Part shown: piece by piece, positions 17,308 through 26,185 of the stretch | Layout: every line of letters begins with the position of its first letter | How positions within the stretch are numbered: the first letter of the stretch is position 1 | Assembly: GCA_026003175.1 (NCBI GenBank) | Contig: BPGT01000002.1 | Location: 806,001 to 870,000 of the forward strand | Direction of reading: 5' to 3' | DNA from: Armatimonadota bacterium | GTDB lineage: Bacteria; Armatimonadota; HRBIN16 | DNA length: 64,000 bases | Made by a program: the position numbers and the translations under genes | The notes under the pieces: generated by a model | What the model saw: only the letters and a program-made list of their open reading frames with translations | Told to the model about the DNA's origin: nothing | The model's database searches: none

Positions 17308-18905
17308 GGTGCGCTTCTCAGTTCCCAGATAAGATATACCCCTTCTCGCGCCTGCTGACGGAATCGCTCTTGCTTCCGCTGGAGGGGAATCGCATCGCTC
17401 ACCGTACCGTACAATCGGCTAACGTAACGGATGCTGGTCCGCTCATATGCGCCCATAGCAACTGAAGAGGCGTCCTCCACTGCTGTGGAGCGCTCGTGCA
17501 CAGCATGTTGCACCAGAAACCTCACACCCTTTCGAGCAAGGTACCGAGCCAGCTGCTGCTGATGGAGATACATCTGCAGCTCGCGGTTGTTTACCACTCC
17601 ATCCAGGTTCACCACGCGGCGGTCCGAGTAGTAGCCAAAAACCCCGCAATCTTTCATGGCAAACACTGCCGAGGCAGGCGTATTCTGTCGTGCCCATAAA
17701 GCTGCGCGATAACCCACCCGATGCCAGTTCGGTATCTCCTCCCCGCGCCACGCTTGCCAGAAGAGCCGTCCCAGCAACAGTGTGATCGCTATCCATACCA
17801 TCATTCCTGCCAGATATACGAGAGTGGTGTAGCGAGACGGCTGCCATCGTGTAAGTAGCAGAGGTACGACCGTCGTCAGCGGCACCCAGTAGGAAGAGAA
17901 ATGCCAGTTGAACACAGCCCATTTCATAAACAAAACAGTATGCAGCGCATGCACCCAGCTTCCTGCACTCCATGCCAGCAGGAAAAGGAGAAGCATTCGT
18001 GGCTGCTCTATCTTGCGCCACAGCCAGAGCGTCGCGAACAGACAGATAACCAGCACAAGATAGAACTGCAAGGGTACGCGAAACAGGTCAGGGTGCTCCA
18101 CACGTGGAAACGAACTTTTTAGCCTGCCGCTAATCGGCATCCAGTCACCGAAAATAACATAGTTATATAGCAGATAAGGCGCAGCTACCAGTCCCACCAT
18201 CCCAGCCATCAATAGCAGATGGCTCCAGCGCATGCCCAGTTGCTTCCTCAGCAAAGCGTGCCCCACCATCCATGCGAGAAGAATAAAAACGCTATCCAAT
18301 CGCGATAGAAAAAGTATGCCTGACAACAGCCCGACCAGGGCGAAGTACGTCGTGCCCGGTGGATCGGCGGTTTGACGAGACAGGTACCAGATAATGCTCG
18401 CGAAGACAAGAAAAACCGTCGTGGTCTCCATCCCGTTCACGAACAACCGTAAGCCCAATACAAGGGTAAAGGCATCTCCCGTTAATACCGCAGGGAGGTT
18501 GCACCGCTGAATCATCGCACTATGCAGCAGAACAACAGCCAACAGCAACAATATTGCCTGGTACACGAGGGCAACGCGAGGAAAGACCTCCACATGCATC
18601 TCCCGGGTAATATAAGCGGGTATTAGCAGCAGATACATCCACAACGGCTGGTAGCCGTTTGTCGGATTGATAGCATCAAATGAGAAGCCATACCCTTTCA
18701 CAAAGTTACGGGCGATTTTGAAGTAATAAAAGGCATCGTCTGGCAATAGACTGGCAATAGATTCTGACGGCAGCACGAAAAAGGAGATGAGCGCGCAGAC
18801 AAATAACAACACACTGATGCCGGTGACCACCGCGCCAATCATAGCAATCGCATCACCAGTTGGAACCGGTCCCCTTCTGGGGTTTGGGGATATTTTCTGC
18901 CTCAC
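17304..18905 (-). CDS. GT-C-type polyprenyl-phosphate-sugar-dependent glycosyltransferase (membrane)
   Basis: A 533-residue protein with about ten to eleven hydrophobic segments. LPDDAFYYFKIARNF in the first periplasmic loop supplies the acidic pair of GT-C enzymes, and GYGFSFDAINPTNGYQPLW follows as in many uncharacterised PMT/ArnT-like proteins. The C-terminal region is a soluble periplasmic domain. Start is GTG at 18903-18905 with a modest GAGG upstream. It converges on the EpsI gene with a 4-base overlap. A DPM1-type synthase that could make its lipid-linked donor lies at 59561. The 172 bases upstream (18906-19077) show no clear gene. Confidence 0.8.
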   Translation of the reverse strand: MRQKISPNPRRGPVPTGDAIAMIGAVVTGISVLLFVCALISFFVLPSESIASLLPDDAFYYFKIARNFVKGYGFSFDAINPTNGYQPLWMYLLLIPAYITREMHVEVFPRVALVYQAILLLLAVVLLHSAMIQRCNLPAVLTGDAFTLVLGLRLFVNGMETTTVFLVFASIIWYLSRQTADPPGTTYFALVGLLSGILFLSRLDSVFILLAWMVGHALLRKQLGMRWSHLLLMAGMVGLVAAPYLLYNYVIFGDWMPISGRLKSSFPRVEHPDLFRVPLQFYLVLVICLFATLWLWRKIEQPRMLLLFLLAWSAGSWVHALHTVLFMKWAVFNWHFSSYWVPLTTVVPLLLTRWQPSRYTTLVYLAGMMVWIAITLLLGRLFWQAWRGEEIPNWHRVGYRAALWARQNTPASAVFAMKDCGVFGYYSDRRVVNLDGVVNNRELQMYLHQQQLARYLARKGVRFLVQHAVHERSTAVEDASSVAMGAYERTSIRYVSRLYGTVSDAIPLQRKQERFRQQAREGVYLIWELRSAP

Positions 18906-19077
18906 TTGCAGCCTGCCTCTTCATCCTGTCGTTGTCGGGACATCGCTTCAGCGGGTGTATTACTGCAGTCGCGCAAACACCTCCAGCCCCTGCTCCGCAA
19001 TGCGCGGTAAGGCTAGCACTGGACCTCTTGGCTTGCGTCGTCCCTGTCTCCAATCCTGAACAGTTCGCACGCGAGCA

Positions 19078-22000
19078 CTACCTCATCAACATCTCTATCG
19101 CCTTATCCAGCTGGGGGTCGCGTTCTGCCAGCCAGTCCTCCGGTGACATCCACACCTGCACGTCCGGCTTCTCGCCAATGTTTTCCATCGGTGTGCCGTC
19201 CAGTCGATAGACGCCGCTCTGTGGCATCCGCGCACCCGTGCCGTCTACCAGCTGCAGCCCCCATGTCCAGATAACGTATCCGGGAGTAGGCATGCCCACC
19301 AGCTTCGCCAATCCTTTGGCGCGCATGGCGTATGGGAACATCTCGGCGTTGGAGTAGCTGTGTTCGTTCATCAGCACGATGATAGGTTTGTCCCACGCGC
19401 GGTTGGGAGCAGGTTCGACAGCACCGTCACGTGGGCGGTAGAAGCCGTGCGGCTTGCGCTCCAGCCAGTCCACCAAAGTATCGGAGATGTTACCGCCGCC
19501 GTTGAAGCGCACGTCGATAATCATCGCCTGCTTGCCGACCACCTGTTCGTACACCTCGCGCTCGAACTGTACCTGATTGCCGAAGCCCATACCCGAGATG
19601 TGCACGTAGCCGATTTTGCCGCCGCTCTTCTCGTCGGTGTACTTGCGCAGGCGTTCAATACGGTTGCGGTAGATAAGGTCGTTCCACTCGCCACCGCTCA
19701 GCACGCGGTACTTCACCACCCTTGCGCCGTCCTTGCTGGGTTTGGAGTTGACCAGAAATTCGAATTCGCGCCCTTGCTTGTCGTTAATCAGCTTCCACAG
19801 GTTCTCGTCGAGGGTGACATCCTGCCCGTTTATCGCCAGCACATACTCGCCCTCGCGGATGCGCGTTTGCGGGTAAGAGCCGGGCGCACCCTGAGGTACT
19901 TTGCCCACCCTGATGCCGGGTCCCTCATAGCTGTAGTCAAAGGTGAAACCCAGATGAGGGGTTACCGGGCTAGGATTGCCGCCGGGTGCGGGAGATACCT
20001 CCGAATGCGAGGCTTCCAGCTCACCCACCATCATTTGCAGCAGGGTGGCGAACTCCTCCCGGGTTTCCACTGCGTCCAGCAAAGGCTCGTAACGCTTGCG
20101 GATGGCTTCCCAGTCTCTACCGTGGAAATTGGCGTCGTAGAAACCGCGATGATAGCTGCGCCAGAATTGGGTAAACGCCGCTTTGCGCTCGGCGCGTACA
20201 TCGCGGTCCCAATCGGCGGTGAAGGTTACCTTCTCCTGCGGGTTGTTACCCTCCAGTTTCATCGTCCATAGCTCGCCGCTGCGGATGAAGAAGAGCCGTT
20301 TGCCGTCGGTGGATACTCGCAAGCTGGATATGCCTCCACCACTTGTCAAACGCTTGGTCTCCTTGCCGTCGTACGACACCGACCAGATGTCGCCTTCAGA
20401 GAGGAAAAGGATTAAGCCCTCACTGCTGACCGTCAGGTCTGCTTGCGGGTTCTGATTAACCACCTTGCGGATACGTTGTTGAATATCCTGAAAGTCTATC
20501 TCCACCAACACCTTGTCCTTTGGTTTTTCGAACTTCAGGTCGGTATCTACGGTGCGAGCAGGTTCTTGCTGCAAAGGTAATACGTACAGCCCGCTACCGT
20601 CGCGGTCGCTCTGGAAGAACAGATACTTGCCGTCGGGCGACCAGGCGGGCTGGCTGTGATAGGCATTGAGACGTGTGACGTTAATCGCATCGCCTCCGGT
20701 GGCTGGCATAATCCAGATGTTCCACGCGAGGTCCTCCCCGCGGTAGGTGAACGCTATCCAGCGCATGTCTGGCGACCAGGCGAATTGACCGCCGCCCAGA
20801 CCATACCAGTGCGTACCAGGCACCTTTGCCAGACGTTTGACCTCGCCGGTCTCCAGCGTCAGCACATATAAACCGCCTTCGCTACCCGACACCCAGAAGC
20901 CCAGCTGCTTGCCGTCGGGGGAAAGGCGCGGACCGGTCACGTCTTCGGAGCGGTTCCAGAGGGGTTTGACTTGCAGCGTTTCGATGTCCAGCTCGTACAG
21001 GCGGGTGTTGAACTCACGGTCGGAGGTGAAGTAGAGCTTCTTGCCGTCCGCTGACCACACGAAATCCGAGTCGTCTCCTGCCCAGTCGGTGAGGCGGCGG
21101 GCGATTTCTGCACTGCGCCCCGCTACTCCCTTCGGTTTGTCGATAAGCACTGTCCAGATGTCGCCTCGCAATCCGAAGGCGAAGGTCTTACCGTCGGGTG
21201 ACGGCTCGGCTTCGGTCACGCCAGAGGTCAACACCTCGCGTCGGCGGGTGCTCTGTTTTTCGTCTTCAATAGCATAAAGCACAATTTTTTGCGGGTTGCG
21301 CGAACCGGCGGGCAGTAACCACAGGTCGTGTTCATACTCGAAGGCGATATCGCCTGTACGCAAGGCTACTGTAGGGAAGCGCACCGAGCCGCCAGTAAAG
21401 AAAGTCAACTGCCTACCCCGTCCTTCCAGGTCAAACACCCACAGATTGGGGGTTCGGCTGGGGCTATCTACAATCTTCGGGATGGTCGTGCCCAGTTTGC
21501 TGACCGAGGGCGTCTCCTCGCCAACGGTAACGGTGAGCAGGCTCTTACCATCGGGCAGGAACTTCGTCCACAGGTGTTGGCGGCCGTTGTTCGTCAGGGG
21601 GCGGCGTGTGTTTTTAGTGAGGTCTAATAGCCAGATTTGCGCCGCCGCCGAGCCGACATAGCGCGGACGAGTCCAATGGAAGCCGTAGCGCCCATACACC
21701 ACCATCTTGCCGTCCGGCGAGTAGCTCGGGTAGTTGATAGAAGCGTAGTCCTCGGTCAGTTTCTTGAAGCGCAACGTGCGCACGTCCAGTGCATAAAGGG
21801 TGCTGTTGGTGGTATCCCGCACCGAGGAGAACAGCAAATACTTTCCGTCGGGGCTCCAGCCGTATGCGATTTCACTGTTCGCATGATACGTTAACTGCCG
21901 CACCTCCCCTCCGTCCGCGGGCACCACGAAGATATCCCAGTTGCCATTGCGGGTGCTTGAGAAGGCAACCCATCTGCCGTCGGGGGAAAAGAGCGGGAAA

Positions 22001-22236
22001 GCATCCATCTCCACATGACGCGTGAGAGGTGTCGCCTGTCCACCTGTAACGGAAGCAATCCACACATCACCACGATACACAAAGGCGATCCGTTTACCGT
22101 CGGGGCTGAGGGCGGGCATTCGCGCCCCAATGATTGGCTTAACCGGAGGCACTGGCAGCTGTGCCCATACTGTAATCTGTACCTGCGCGGCGAACGCGCA
22201 AAGCGTCCATAACAGAACAATATACGCTCGTCTCAT
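19078..22236 (-). CDS. Tricorn protease homologue (peptidase S41 with TolB-like propeller)
   Basis: A 1052-residue protein with a signal peptide (MRRAYIVLLWTLCAFAAQ, then VQITVWAQ). Two beta-propellers of PD40 blades (ALSPDGKRIAFVYRGDVW and many WSPDGKYLLF-type repeats) occupy residues 30-660, then core domain C1, a PDZ domain (GIRVGKVPQGAPG, VLAINGQDV) and catalytic C2 with DVRFNGGGNISD and the nucleophile Ser962 in NEHSYSNAE. Order and length match tricorn, which degrades peptides coming from other proteases. The signal peptide implies a periplasmic version. The upstream region holds mobile element copy A; no clear promoter for this gene was found and its ATG lacks a good ribosome site. Confidence 0.92.
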   Translation of the reverse strand: MRRAYIVLLWTLCAFAAQVQITVWAQLPVPPVKPIIGARMPALSPDGKRIAFVYRGDVWIASVTGGQATPLTRHVEMDAFPLFSPDGRWVAFSSTRNGNWDIFVVPADGGEVRQLTYHANSEIAYGWSPDGKYLLFSSVRDTTNSTLYALDVRTLRFKKLTEDYASINYPSYSPDGKMVVYGRYGFHWTRPRYVGSAAAQIWLLDLTKNTRRPLTNNGRQHLWTKFLPDGKSLLTVTVGEETPSVSKLGTTIPKIVDSPSRTPNLWVFDLEGRGRQLTFFTGGSVRFPTVALRTGDIAFEYEHDLWLLPAGSRNPQKIVLYAIEDEKQSTRRREVLTSGVTEAEPSPDGKTFAFGLRGDIWTVLIDKPKGVAGRSAEIARRLTDWAGDDSDFVWSADGKKLYFTSDREFNTRLYELDIETLQVKPLWNRSEDVTGPRLSPDGKQLGFWVSGSEGGLYVLTLETGEVKRLAKVPGTHWYGLGGGQFAWSPDMRWIAFTYRGEDLAWNIWIMPATGGDAINVTRLNAYHSQPAWSPDGKYLFFQSDRDGSGLYVLPLQQEPARTVDTDLKFEKPKDKVLVEIDFQDIQQRIRKVVNQNPQADLTVSSEGLILFLSEGDIWSVSYDGKETKRLTSGGGISSLRVSTDGKRLFFIRSGELWTMKLEGNNPQEKVTFTADWDRDVRAERKAAFTQFWRSYHRGFYDANFHGRDWEAIRKRYEPLLDAVETREEFATLLQMMVGELEASHSEVSPAPGGNPSPVTPHLGFTFDYSYEGPGIRVGKVPQGAPGSYPQTRIREGEYVLAINGQDVTLDENLWKLINDKQGREFEFLVNSKPSKDGARVVKYRVLSGGEWNDLIYRNRIERLRKYTDEKSGGKIGYVHISGMGFGNQVQFEREVYEQVVGKQAMIIDVRFNGGGNISDTLVDWLERKPHGFYRPRDGAVEPAPNRAWDKPIIVLMNEHSYSNAEMFPYAMRAKGLAKLVGMPTPGYVIWTWGLQLVDGTGARMPQSGVYRLDGTPMENIGEKPDVQVWMSPEDWLAERDPQLDKAIEMLMR

Positions 22237-22288
22237 GCTACAAAAGTTAGAACATCACCATCGGGATTCCTGTTTTGCTCGGTAGATT

Positions 22289-22474
22289 GAGGGTGTTCGA
22301 GAATTGTTGAGAAGTTGGTTGTAGCGCAAGGAGAGAGGCGTTCTTGCTATCCCTGCCTTACCTCACCCCCGTCCCCTCTCCTACGAGGAGAGGGGCGTTC
22401 CCCCTTCCCTTGCAGGGAAGGGGGCAAGGGGGTTAGGTTATCTATCCATTTAACCAGCAATTTCGAACACCCTC
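22289..22474 (+). mobile_element. 186-bp non-autonomous inverted-repeat element (MITE-like), copy A
   Basis: Bounded by the 12-bp terminal inverted repeat GAGGGTGTTCGA (22289-22300) / TCGAACACCCTC (22463-22474) and flanked by a perfect 9-bp target duplication CGGTAGATT (22280-22288 and 22475-22483). Inside are two strong hairpins: a 10-bp stem CCCCTCTCCT with loop ACG (22373-22395) and an 11-bp stem CCCCCTTCCCT with loop TGC (22400-22424). It encodes nothing convincing. Copy B (41855-42040) has the same length, opposite orientation and only about two mismatches. The rest of 22237-22545 holds only the promoter at 22483. Confidence 0.9.
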
Positions 22475-22482
22475 CGGTAGAT

Positions 22483-22511
22483 TTGACTTTCTTTCCTTCT
22501 GCCTGTAGAAT
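22483..22511 (+). promoter_or_regulatory. Sigma70 promoter abutting mobile element copy A
   Basis: TTGACT (22483-22488), 17-base spacer, TAGAAT (22506-22511). The first T of the -35 box is the last base of the element's right-hand target duplication. It drives the small basic-protein gene. Confidence 0.65.
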
Positions 22512-22545
22512 CTGCTGCTGGTGATACTGAGAAGGAGGCGATGCC

Positions 22546-22647
22546 ATGCGCATACGACAGAAGGAGCTACGTCAGCGGCGCAAGCGCAAGGAGGAGAAAC
22601 AGAAAGCCGCCCGACGCGAAGCCCGAATGCGGGCAAGGCGAGTGTAA
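22546..22647 (+). CDS. 33-residue highly basic small protein
   Basis: AAGGAGG at 22532-22538, 7 bases before ATG 22546, opens a 33-codon frame ending TAA at 22645. The product begins MRIRQKELRQRRKRKEEKQK and is more than half Arg, Lys and Glu, predicted as one charged helix. It resembles tiny basic proteins near ribosomes or nucleic acids in many bacteria, but I do not recognise the family. A promoter lies 35 bases upstream. An alternative ATG at 22541 in another frame gives a longer, less regular product and has poorer ribosome-site spacing. Confidence 0.62.
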   Translation: MRIRQKELRQRRKRKEEKQKAARREARMRARRV

Positions 22648-22668
22648 AACTGAGCTGCCAGCAGGGGC

Positions 22669-23526
22669 TTACTGCAACCGCAACTCCAGCTTGATATCGA
22701 GGGCAGGCGCGGAGTGCGTCAGCGCGCCGATGGAGATGGCGTCCACGCCTGTCTCCGCAATCTGGCGCACGGTATCGAGGCGCACTCCGCCGGATGCCTC
22801 CAGAAATGCACGCCCTTTTGCAATGCGCACCGCCTCACGCAACTCATCAATCATCATGTTGTCCAGCAAAATAATATCTACCCCTGCTTCCAAAGCCTCC
22901 TGAACCTGCCCCAGTGTAGTGCATTCCACCTCCACCTTCATCGTATGTGGCAACGCGCGTCGCACTCGCTGAACAGCCTGTGTGATACCTCCGCACACTG
23001 CGATGTGGTTATCCTTAATCAATACCGCGTCGTATAATCCGAAACGATGATTATAACCCCCACCTGTGCGCACCGCATAGCGTTCCAGATAACGTAAACC
23101 CGGTGTGGTTTTGCGGGTGTCACAGATACGTACGGACAGGTCCTTCACCGTCTCCACAAAGCGGGCGGTCAAGGTGGCGATCCCGCTCAGTCGTTGCAGA
23201 AAGTTCAGGGCGACGCGCTCTCCTACCAGTACGGCTCTTGCCTCACCATGTACTTCCGCCAGCGCCGAGCCTGCATCGAAGTGCTGTCCCTCCTTCACCA
23301 TGCGCTCCAGACGCACTCTGGGGTCCAGCTGGTGGAACACGCGCTCCACTACAGGCATTCCCGCCAGTACACCCGGCTGGGTGGCGATAAACTCGCCCCT
23401 TGCTTCCACTCCGTTGGACACGGTGAGCAAGGTGGTTATATCCCCCGTGCCAATGTCTTCCAGCAGGGCTCGCTGTACTATCTCATCGATGATTCGCGCG
23501 TCCAGTAACTCTGGCATCAGTCCCAC
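22669..23526 (-). CDS. nadC: Nicotinate-nucleotide pyrophosphorylase (carboxylating)
   Basis: A 285-residue quinolinate phosphoribosyltransferase. Signatures include LLEDIGTGDITT near the N-terminus, RVALNFLQRLSGIATLT, the RKTTPGLRYLERYAVRTGGGYNHR core (read as CDTRKTTPGLR then GGGYNHRFGL), DAVLIKDNHI, VEVECTTLGQ and LEASGGVRLD. It converts quinolinate and PRPP to nicotinate mononucleotide in de novo NAD synthesis. It overlaps the end of the frameshifted mgtC gene by 10 bases, so the two were co-translated. nadA and nadB are not in the window. Confidence 0.95.
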   Translation of the reverse strand: MGLMPELLDARIIDEIVQRALLEDIGTGDITTLLTVSNGVEARGEFIATQPGVLAGMPVVERVFHQLDPRVRLERMVKEGQHFDAGSALAEVHGEARAVLVGERVALNFLQRLSGIATLTARFVETVKDLSVRICDTRKTTPGLRYLERYAVRTGGGYNHRFGLYDAVLIKDNHIAVCGGITQAVQRVRRALPHTMKVEVECTTLGQVQEALEAGVDIILLDNMMIDELREAVRIAKGRAFLEASGGVRLDTVRQIAETGVDAISIGALTHSAPALDIKLELRLQ

Positions 23527-24174
23527 TTCACCTCCAGCACCTGTTCACATTGCGCCAGCGCACCTAGCACCTGCAGCGACGAAGCCTGCGAAGGCAGTTG
23601 CAGTGAGAGTTCGAAACGACGAGTGTTGGGTAGCAATGTGGGCAGGCTGCGAATAGATTGCACATCCACATGTAACGCGACGAGCGCATCCAGCACGGTA
23701 TCGATAACTGCGGCTCCTTCGCGGGTGACAATCTCTAAGTCCCGCACGCGACGCTTGAGCTTGAGGGTGTTCTCCAGCAACTGCACCAGCGCGAGGGTCA
23801 GGAACACCAGAACAGTGGCGATAAGTGCCGTCATCCAGTACCCGCCGGTCCAACCCCACTGCCAGTCCGATCGCAGCAGTTGTCCAGATACTTGCGGCGG
23901 TGGTCAACCCGCGAACCGTGCCTCCGAGGTGGATAATCGTGCCCGCGCCGATGAAGCCAATGCCGGTTACCACCTGCGCGGCGATGCGCGTGGGGTCTAC
24001 GTTCGGCGCGCTTATCCCCCGCGACATTATGCCGAACAACGCCGCGCCCAGCGACAACAAGATGTGTGTTCGCAAGCCCGCTGGCCTGCCATGCAATTCG
24101 CGCTCGACGCCGACCACCGCTCCGAGCGCAGACGCCAGCAGCAATTGTGCCAGGGTGTCCCATAGAGAAGACAT
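23517..24174 (-). pseudogene. mgtC: MgtC/SapB-family membrane protein, interrupted by a +1 frameshift
   Basis: The first frame (ATG at 24174) gives four helices typical of MgtC: SALGAVVGVERELHGRPAGLRTH, GIGFIGAGTI, VRGLTTAASIWTTAAIGLA. The match is lost after AIGLAVG and resumes in another frame (GWTGGYWMTALIATVLVFLTLAL) with a normal C-terminal ACT-like domain ending at 23517. Removing one base from the C4 run at 23854-23857 rejoins the frames as AVGWTGGYWMTAL. MgtC proteins are inner-membrane proteins linked to Mg2+ limitation and membrane potential. Either a real broken gene or a homopolymer read error; I favour error, as the C-terminal half is otherwise intact and still overlaps nadC. Confidence 0.8.
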
Positions 24175-24518
24175 GCTGTCTATCCCCTTCCGCAAAGAGG
24201 ATGGTTCTATTGTACTGTGGAAGTAAAAAAGAGGCAAGTTTCGCACAAAAAATTGCCTGCGCTCAGAGCAATCGGGGTTGGGCGAACGCTCTGAACAGCA
24301 GGCTCCATCGACGTGATGGACAGAGTGAAAAGGAGGACATGCGCTACTACATAATACGAAAAGCGGGCATAGAAAGTTCCGCGGGGCGTAACCCCTTCGG
24401 ACTCAGCCCCGTCTAAAATGCGGTGAGGAGCAGGAATCCCTGAGTGACCTGCTGTATGATATACCGTACCTGATGTGCGGTACGCTCTGAAAACAACCCG
24501 AGGCGAGGAGAGACGACG
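24175..24518. other. 344-bp intergenic region between divergent genes
   Basis: No convincing gene. A 25-codon frame starting at ATG 24340 follows AAAAGGAGG, but with only two bases of spacing, and encodes nothing recognisable. A CGTACC/GGTACG inverted repeat lies at about 24465-24490. Promoters for the flanking genes are not clear. Confidence 0.4.
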
Positions 24519-26168
24519 ATGCATATCCGTTTGAAGAGCTTTATTCTGGTGGGACGGTGCCGTGCAGTGACGGTTTGTGCCGTAGCGATGCTGGCGGCAT
24601 GTGCGGCGAACGCTCAGGATGTGGTGTCTTACCGGTTTTCTCCCACGCATGGGGGCATTGCACCGGCAGGCATCCAGATGCCTGTGGCGATGTACTGGCG
24701 TTACACCGCTTCGCCTGCCCCGCAAAACTTCGCGGCTCCAGCCATTGTTGGCAACACGATTTATTACCCCTGCCGCGACCGATTCTATGCTCTGGATGCG
24801 GAGACAGGGCGCGTCATCTGGCGATACCCCACTGACCAGCCACTTGATGCACAGTTTCGTACGACGCCAGCCGTTGCAGACGGAATCGTCTACGTGGGAG
24901 CAACCGACGGTAACCTCTACGCCCTCTCTGCAGCTACAGGCAAAGTGCTCTGGACATTCCGGACGCAAGGCGCTGTCTTGTCGCCTCCCACCGTGGTGGA
25001 CGACGTGGTGTACTTCGGTTCCGCCGATGGGCGGGTGTACGCCATCAACGCCAGAACGGGCGAACCGATATGGCGAGGAGGCTTCCGTACACTGGACGCT
25101 GTCAACGGCGCTGTAGCGGTTGCAGATGGTATGGTGTACTTCATCTCTGCCGACCAAACATTGTATGCCGCCGCAGCAGCAACAGGACTGCTCTTGTGGC
25201 GAATGCGCTTGCCGGGCACGTTGTACGCCCTCTCGCCCGTAGTGGCAGACCGTAATGTGTATGTGGTGGCTTCGAATGTGCTGTACGTGCTGCAGGCGCG
25301 AAGCGGGCGCCAGCTGTGGGCACGCACCTTATCTGACGACATCGTAGCCGAGCCCGTTGCAGGAAACAGCATGATATACGTGCTCACGCGCGACGGGCGT
25401 GTGTGGGCATTTGATAACACGGGCAAACTACTCTGGAACACGAAGGAACCTGTATTCACGAACCAGGTGGTTGCCCCTCCCACGCTGGCAGGCAACGTGC
25501 TCATCATCGGCACCACACGTGGAGGCATTTACGCGCTGGACGCCTCTAATGGCAGCGTCCTGTGGAAGTACCTGCTGCAGTCGTCGTCCTCTACCCCTGA
25601 ACGCCCGACTTTCACCGACATCACTGCGCCACCGGTAGTGGCGAATGGCACGCTGTACATCGTCTCGGATGATGGTAGCCTGACCACCTTCCGCGCCGAC
25701 GCACCAGACAGCATTCCACCCGTTGTGACGGAACTGGAGCCGGCGCGGGGGGTTGCGATGTCGGGCGCTCCACCCATTCGCTTCCGCGCGCTCATCAGCG
25801 ACGACGGTTCGGGCATCAAAACGGATAGCATCCAGTTCTTCCTGGACGATAGACCCGTGAAATACGAGTTTGACCTCGCTAAGGGTGAGATAAGCTACCT
25901 CTGGGGCACAAAAGAGGCGGCTGCTACGCCTGCTGGACAAGAAGGGGGGGCAACCACTGTAAAGCCGCTGGCGGACGGACGCCACACGGTGAAAGTGGTA
26001 GCGGAAGACTGGCGAGGAAACCGTACTGAATACACCTGGACGTTCATCGTGGATAACACGCTACGCAAACGCCCTGCTACCTCCCAGCCGCGTACGCAGC
26101 CAGGCATACCGGGCGGCATGGGCGGACGACGCGGTCCCGGCGGACGCGGGGAAGAAGGCGGATACTGA
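24519..26168 (+). CDS. Exported PQQ-like beta-propeller protein
   Basis: A 549-residue protein with a signal peptide (VTVCAVAMLAACAANAQ), then seven or so tandem blades with the quinoprotein repeat pattern (YALDAETGRVIWRYPT, LYALSAATGKVLWTF, VYAINARTGEPIWRG, LYVLQARSGRQLW-type). After residue 400 comes a short Ig-like domain (SDDGSGIKTDSIQFFLDDRPV) and a Gly/Arg-rich tail. No dehydrogenase domain or PQQ-binding disulfide is seen, so it is a scaffold-type propeller as in BamB relatives rather than an enzyme. GAGGAGAGACGACG precedes the ATG. dprA follows after 17 bases and is probably co-transcribed. Confidence 0.87.
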   Translation: MHIRLKSFILVGRCRAVTVCAVAMLAACAANAQDVVSYRFSPTHGGIAPAGIQMPVAMYWRYTASPAPQNFAAPAIVGNTIYYPCRDRFYALDAETGRVIWRYPTDQPLDAQFRTTPAVADGIVYVGATDGNLYALSAATGKVLWTFRTQGAVLSPPTVVDDVVYFGSADGRVYAINARTGEPIWRGGFRTLDAVNGAVAVADGMVYFISADQTLYAAAAATGLLLWRMRLPGTLYALSPVVADRNVYVVASNVLYVLQARSGRQLWARTLSDDIVAEPVAGNSMIYVLTRDGRVWAFDNTGKLLWNTKEPVFTNQVVAPPTLAGNVLIIGTTRGGIYALDASNGSVLWKYLLQSSSSTPERPTFTDITAPPVVANGTLYIVSDDGSLTTFRADAPDSIPPVVTELEPARGVAMSGAPPIRFRALISDDGSGIKTDSIQFFLDDRPVKYEFDLAKGEISYLWGTKEAAATPAGQEGGATTVKPLADGRHTVKVVAEDWRGNRTEYTWTFIVDNTLRKRPATSQPRTQPGIPGGMGGRRGPGGRGEEGGY

Positions 26169-26185
26169 GCCCGGAGTGGAAACCC

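Noticed and set aside
18853-19053. 66-residue minus-strand frame between the GT-C and tricorn genes
   Set aside because: Mostly overlaps the start of the GT-C gene, has no ribosome site and irregular composition.
22315-22553. Open frames within the mobile element (LTSPPSPLLRGEG-type product)
   Set aside because: They are translations of palindromic DNA present on both strands; no ribosome site and no conserved domain.
24340-24417. 25-codon frame after AAAAGGAGG upstream of the PQQ-propeller gene
   Set aside because: Ribosome-site spacing is only two bases and the product is not protein-like; kept only as a note on the intergenic region.
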